From Methanothermobacter sp. (lineage in GTDB: Archaea; Methanobacteriota; Methanobacteria; Methanobacteriales; Methanothermobacteraceae): 64,000 nucleotides of DNA. The position numbers and the translations under genes were made by a program. This document shows, one piece after another, positions 63,669 through 64,000 of this stretch. Below the pieces are notes generated by a model. That model did no database searches. It was given only the letters and a program-made list of their open reading frames with translations, and had not been told where the DNA came from. Each line of letters begins with the position of its first letter. Within the stretch, counting starts at the first letter, position 1. Where the stretch lies: assembly GCF_030055425.1 (NCBI RefSeq), contig NZ_JASFYE010000001.1, positions 1-64,000 of the forward strand, in the 5' to 3' direction.

Positions 63669-63773
63669 TTTTCTGATATTTTAATGTTGGCATGGCATTC
63701 GGAAAGAGGTTACCGGCATCCTTATATAGTCAGGTTTATTATATGGGTATCAAAAAAAGGAGTGTGATAATGA

Positions 63774-64000
63774 ATGTTAAATTCTGGTGATACAGCCTGG
63801 ATGCTGATATCAACGGCCCTGGTAATCCTGATGACCATACCAGGCGTTGCAATGTTCTATTCAGGCCTCACAAAACGGGAAAATGTTCTCAATACAATTT
63901 TTCTATCGTTTGTATCCTTTGGCGTGGTCAGTCTGCTGTGGTTTCTATTTGGCTATGGCCTTATCTTTGGAGGCGACATTTCAGGGATAATAGGGAGCCA
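63774..64000 (+). CDS. amt: Ammonium transporter Amt (5' part only)
   Basis: The visible 75 residues give [40 protein letters not shown] and [14 protein letters not shown], the first helices of Amt/MEP ammonium channels. It runs off the end of the window. ATG at 63774, with AAGGAG upstream; an earlier ATG at 63770 leads to a stop within 7 codons. A TATA-like TTTATTATATG lies near 63735. Confidence 0.9.
   Translation, partial: MLNSGDTAWMLISTALVILMTIPGVAMFYSGLTKRENVLNTIFLSFVSFGVVSLLWFLFGYGLIFGGDISGIIGS

Overview
The window is a thermophilic methanogen chromosome segment, most probably from the genus Methanothermobacter. Archaeal markers include the PriS/PriL primase, archaeal-type ProS, glycerol-1-phosphate dehydrogenase EgsA, an archaeal LSm protein, L37e, CofC (coenzyme F420), ArfB, a NifH-like CfbC (coenzyme F430), a class II ribonucleotide reductase with a mini-intein at the RIR1 site, TATA-box promoters and many GTG/TTG starts. 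Gene order and protein sequences resemble, from memory, the MTH582-MTH662 region of M. thermautotrophicus Delta H. Several proteins (the UPF0235 protein, the intein) differ from what I recall of that strain, so this is probably a related species or strain. No database search was possible.

Layout. 1-8.6 kb: primase subunits (minus strand), then metG, a DUF530-like protein, a helix-turn-helix protein and a MraY/AglH-type glycosylphosphotransferase (plus), then a TPR protein (minus). 8.8-12.9 kb (minus): the most interesting cluster. Two pilin-like secreted proteins are followed by a roadblock/LC7 protein, a KaiC-like domain fused to an MglA/CvnD-like small GTPase, and two FlaH-sized KaiC-like ATPases. 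12.9-15.8 kb: small conserved proteins, a DUF166-like ferredoxin-domain protein and cbiF (cobalamin). 15.9-18.8 kb: a NikR-type regulator divergent from a metal ABC transporter. 18.9-28.6 kb: housekeeping genes (Sm-like protein, rpiA, UPF0179, egsA, proS, cofC, thiD, purA), an AAA ATPase with a winged-helix N-terminus, and an unknown gene. 28.8-38.2 kb: accessory and signalling genes (zinc ribbon, ogt, a large PAS histidine kinase, an MgtE-like transporter, a coiled-coil protein, a rhodanese, a CPBP protease, a GerW/DUF2953 cluster, a GyrI-like protein and an EamA half-transporter).

38.4-47.9 kb: galE, a PfkB-like/ATPase fusion, a TPR-CPBP fusion, galU, two exported small proteins, UPF0235, tRNA-Leu(GAG), a DUF371-like protein, two paralogous tiny membrane proteins around a DUF123/GIY-YIG-like gene whose 5' end is partly duplicated, cfbC and a CBS-pair protein. 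48.1-55.8 kb: a U32 protein, purF, a Toprim/coiled-coil protein, L37e, LSm, a PUA protein, arfB and intein-containing nrdJ. 55.9-58.06 kb: an AT-rich pair (a membrane-anchored protein and a Wzy-like polymerase) of unusual composition. 58.06-63.7 kb (minus): a DUF5814-type helicase, an acyl-CoA synthetase, a thioesterase, a HTH-cupin regulator and a membrane-anchored hypothetical. 63.77 kb to the end: the start of an ammonium transporter.

Functionally the segment mixes information processing (primase, MetRS, ProS, L37e, LSm, helicase), cofactor synthesis (B12, F420, F430, deazaflavin/riboflavin, thiamine) and purine synthesis with cell-surface and signalling genes. I saw no insertion sequence, prophage or CRISPR array. 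Short local duplications occur at three gene boundaries, and several near-perfect palindromes sit in intergenic DNA.
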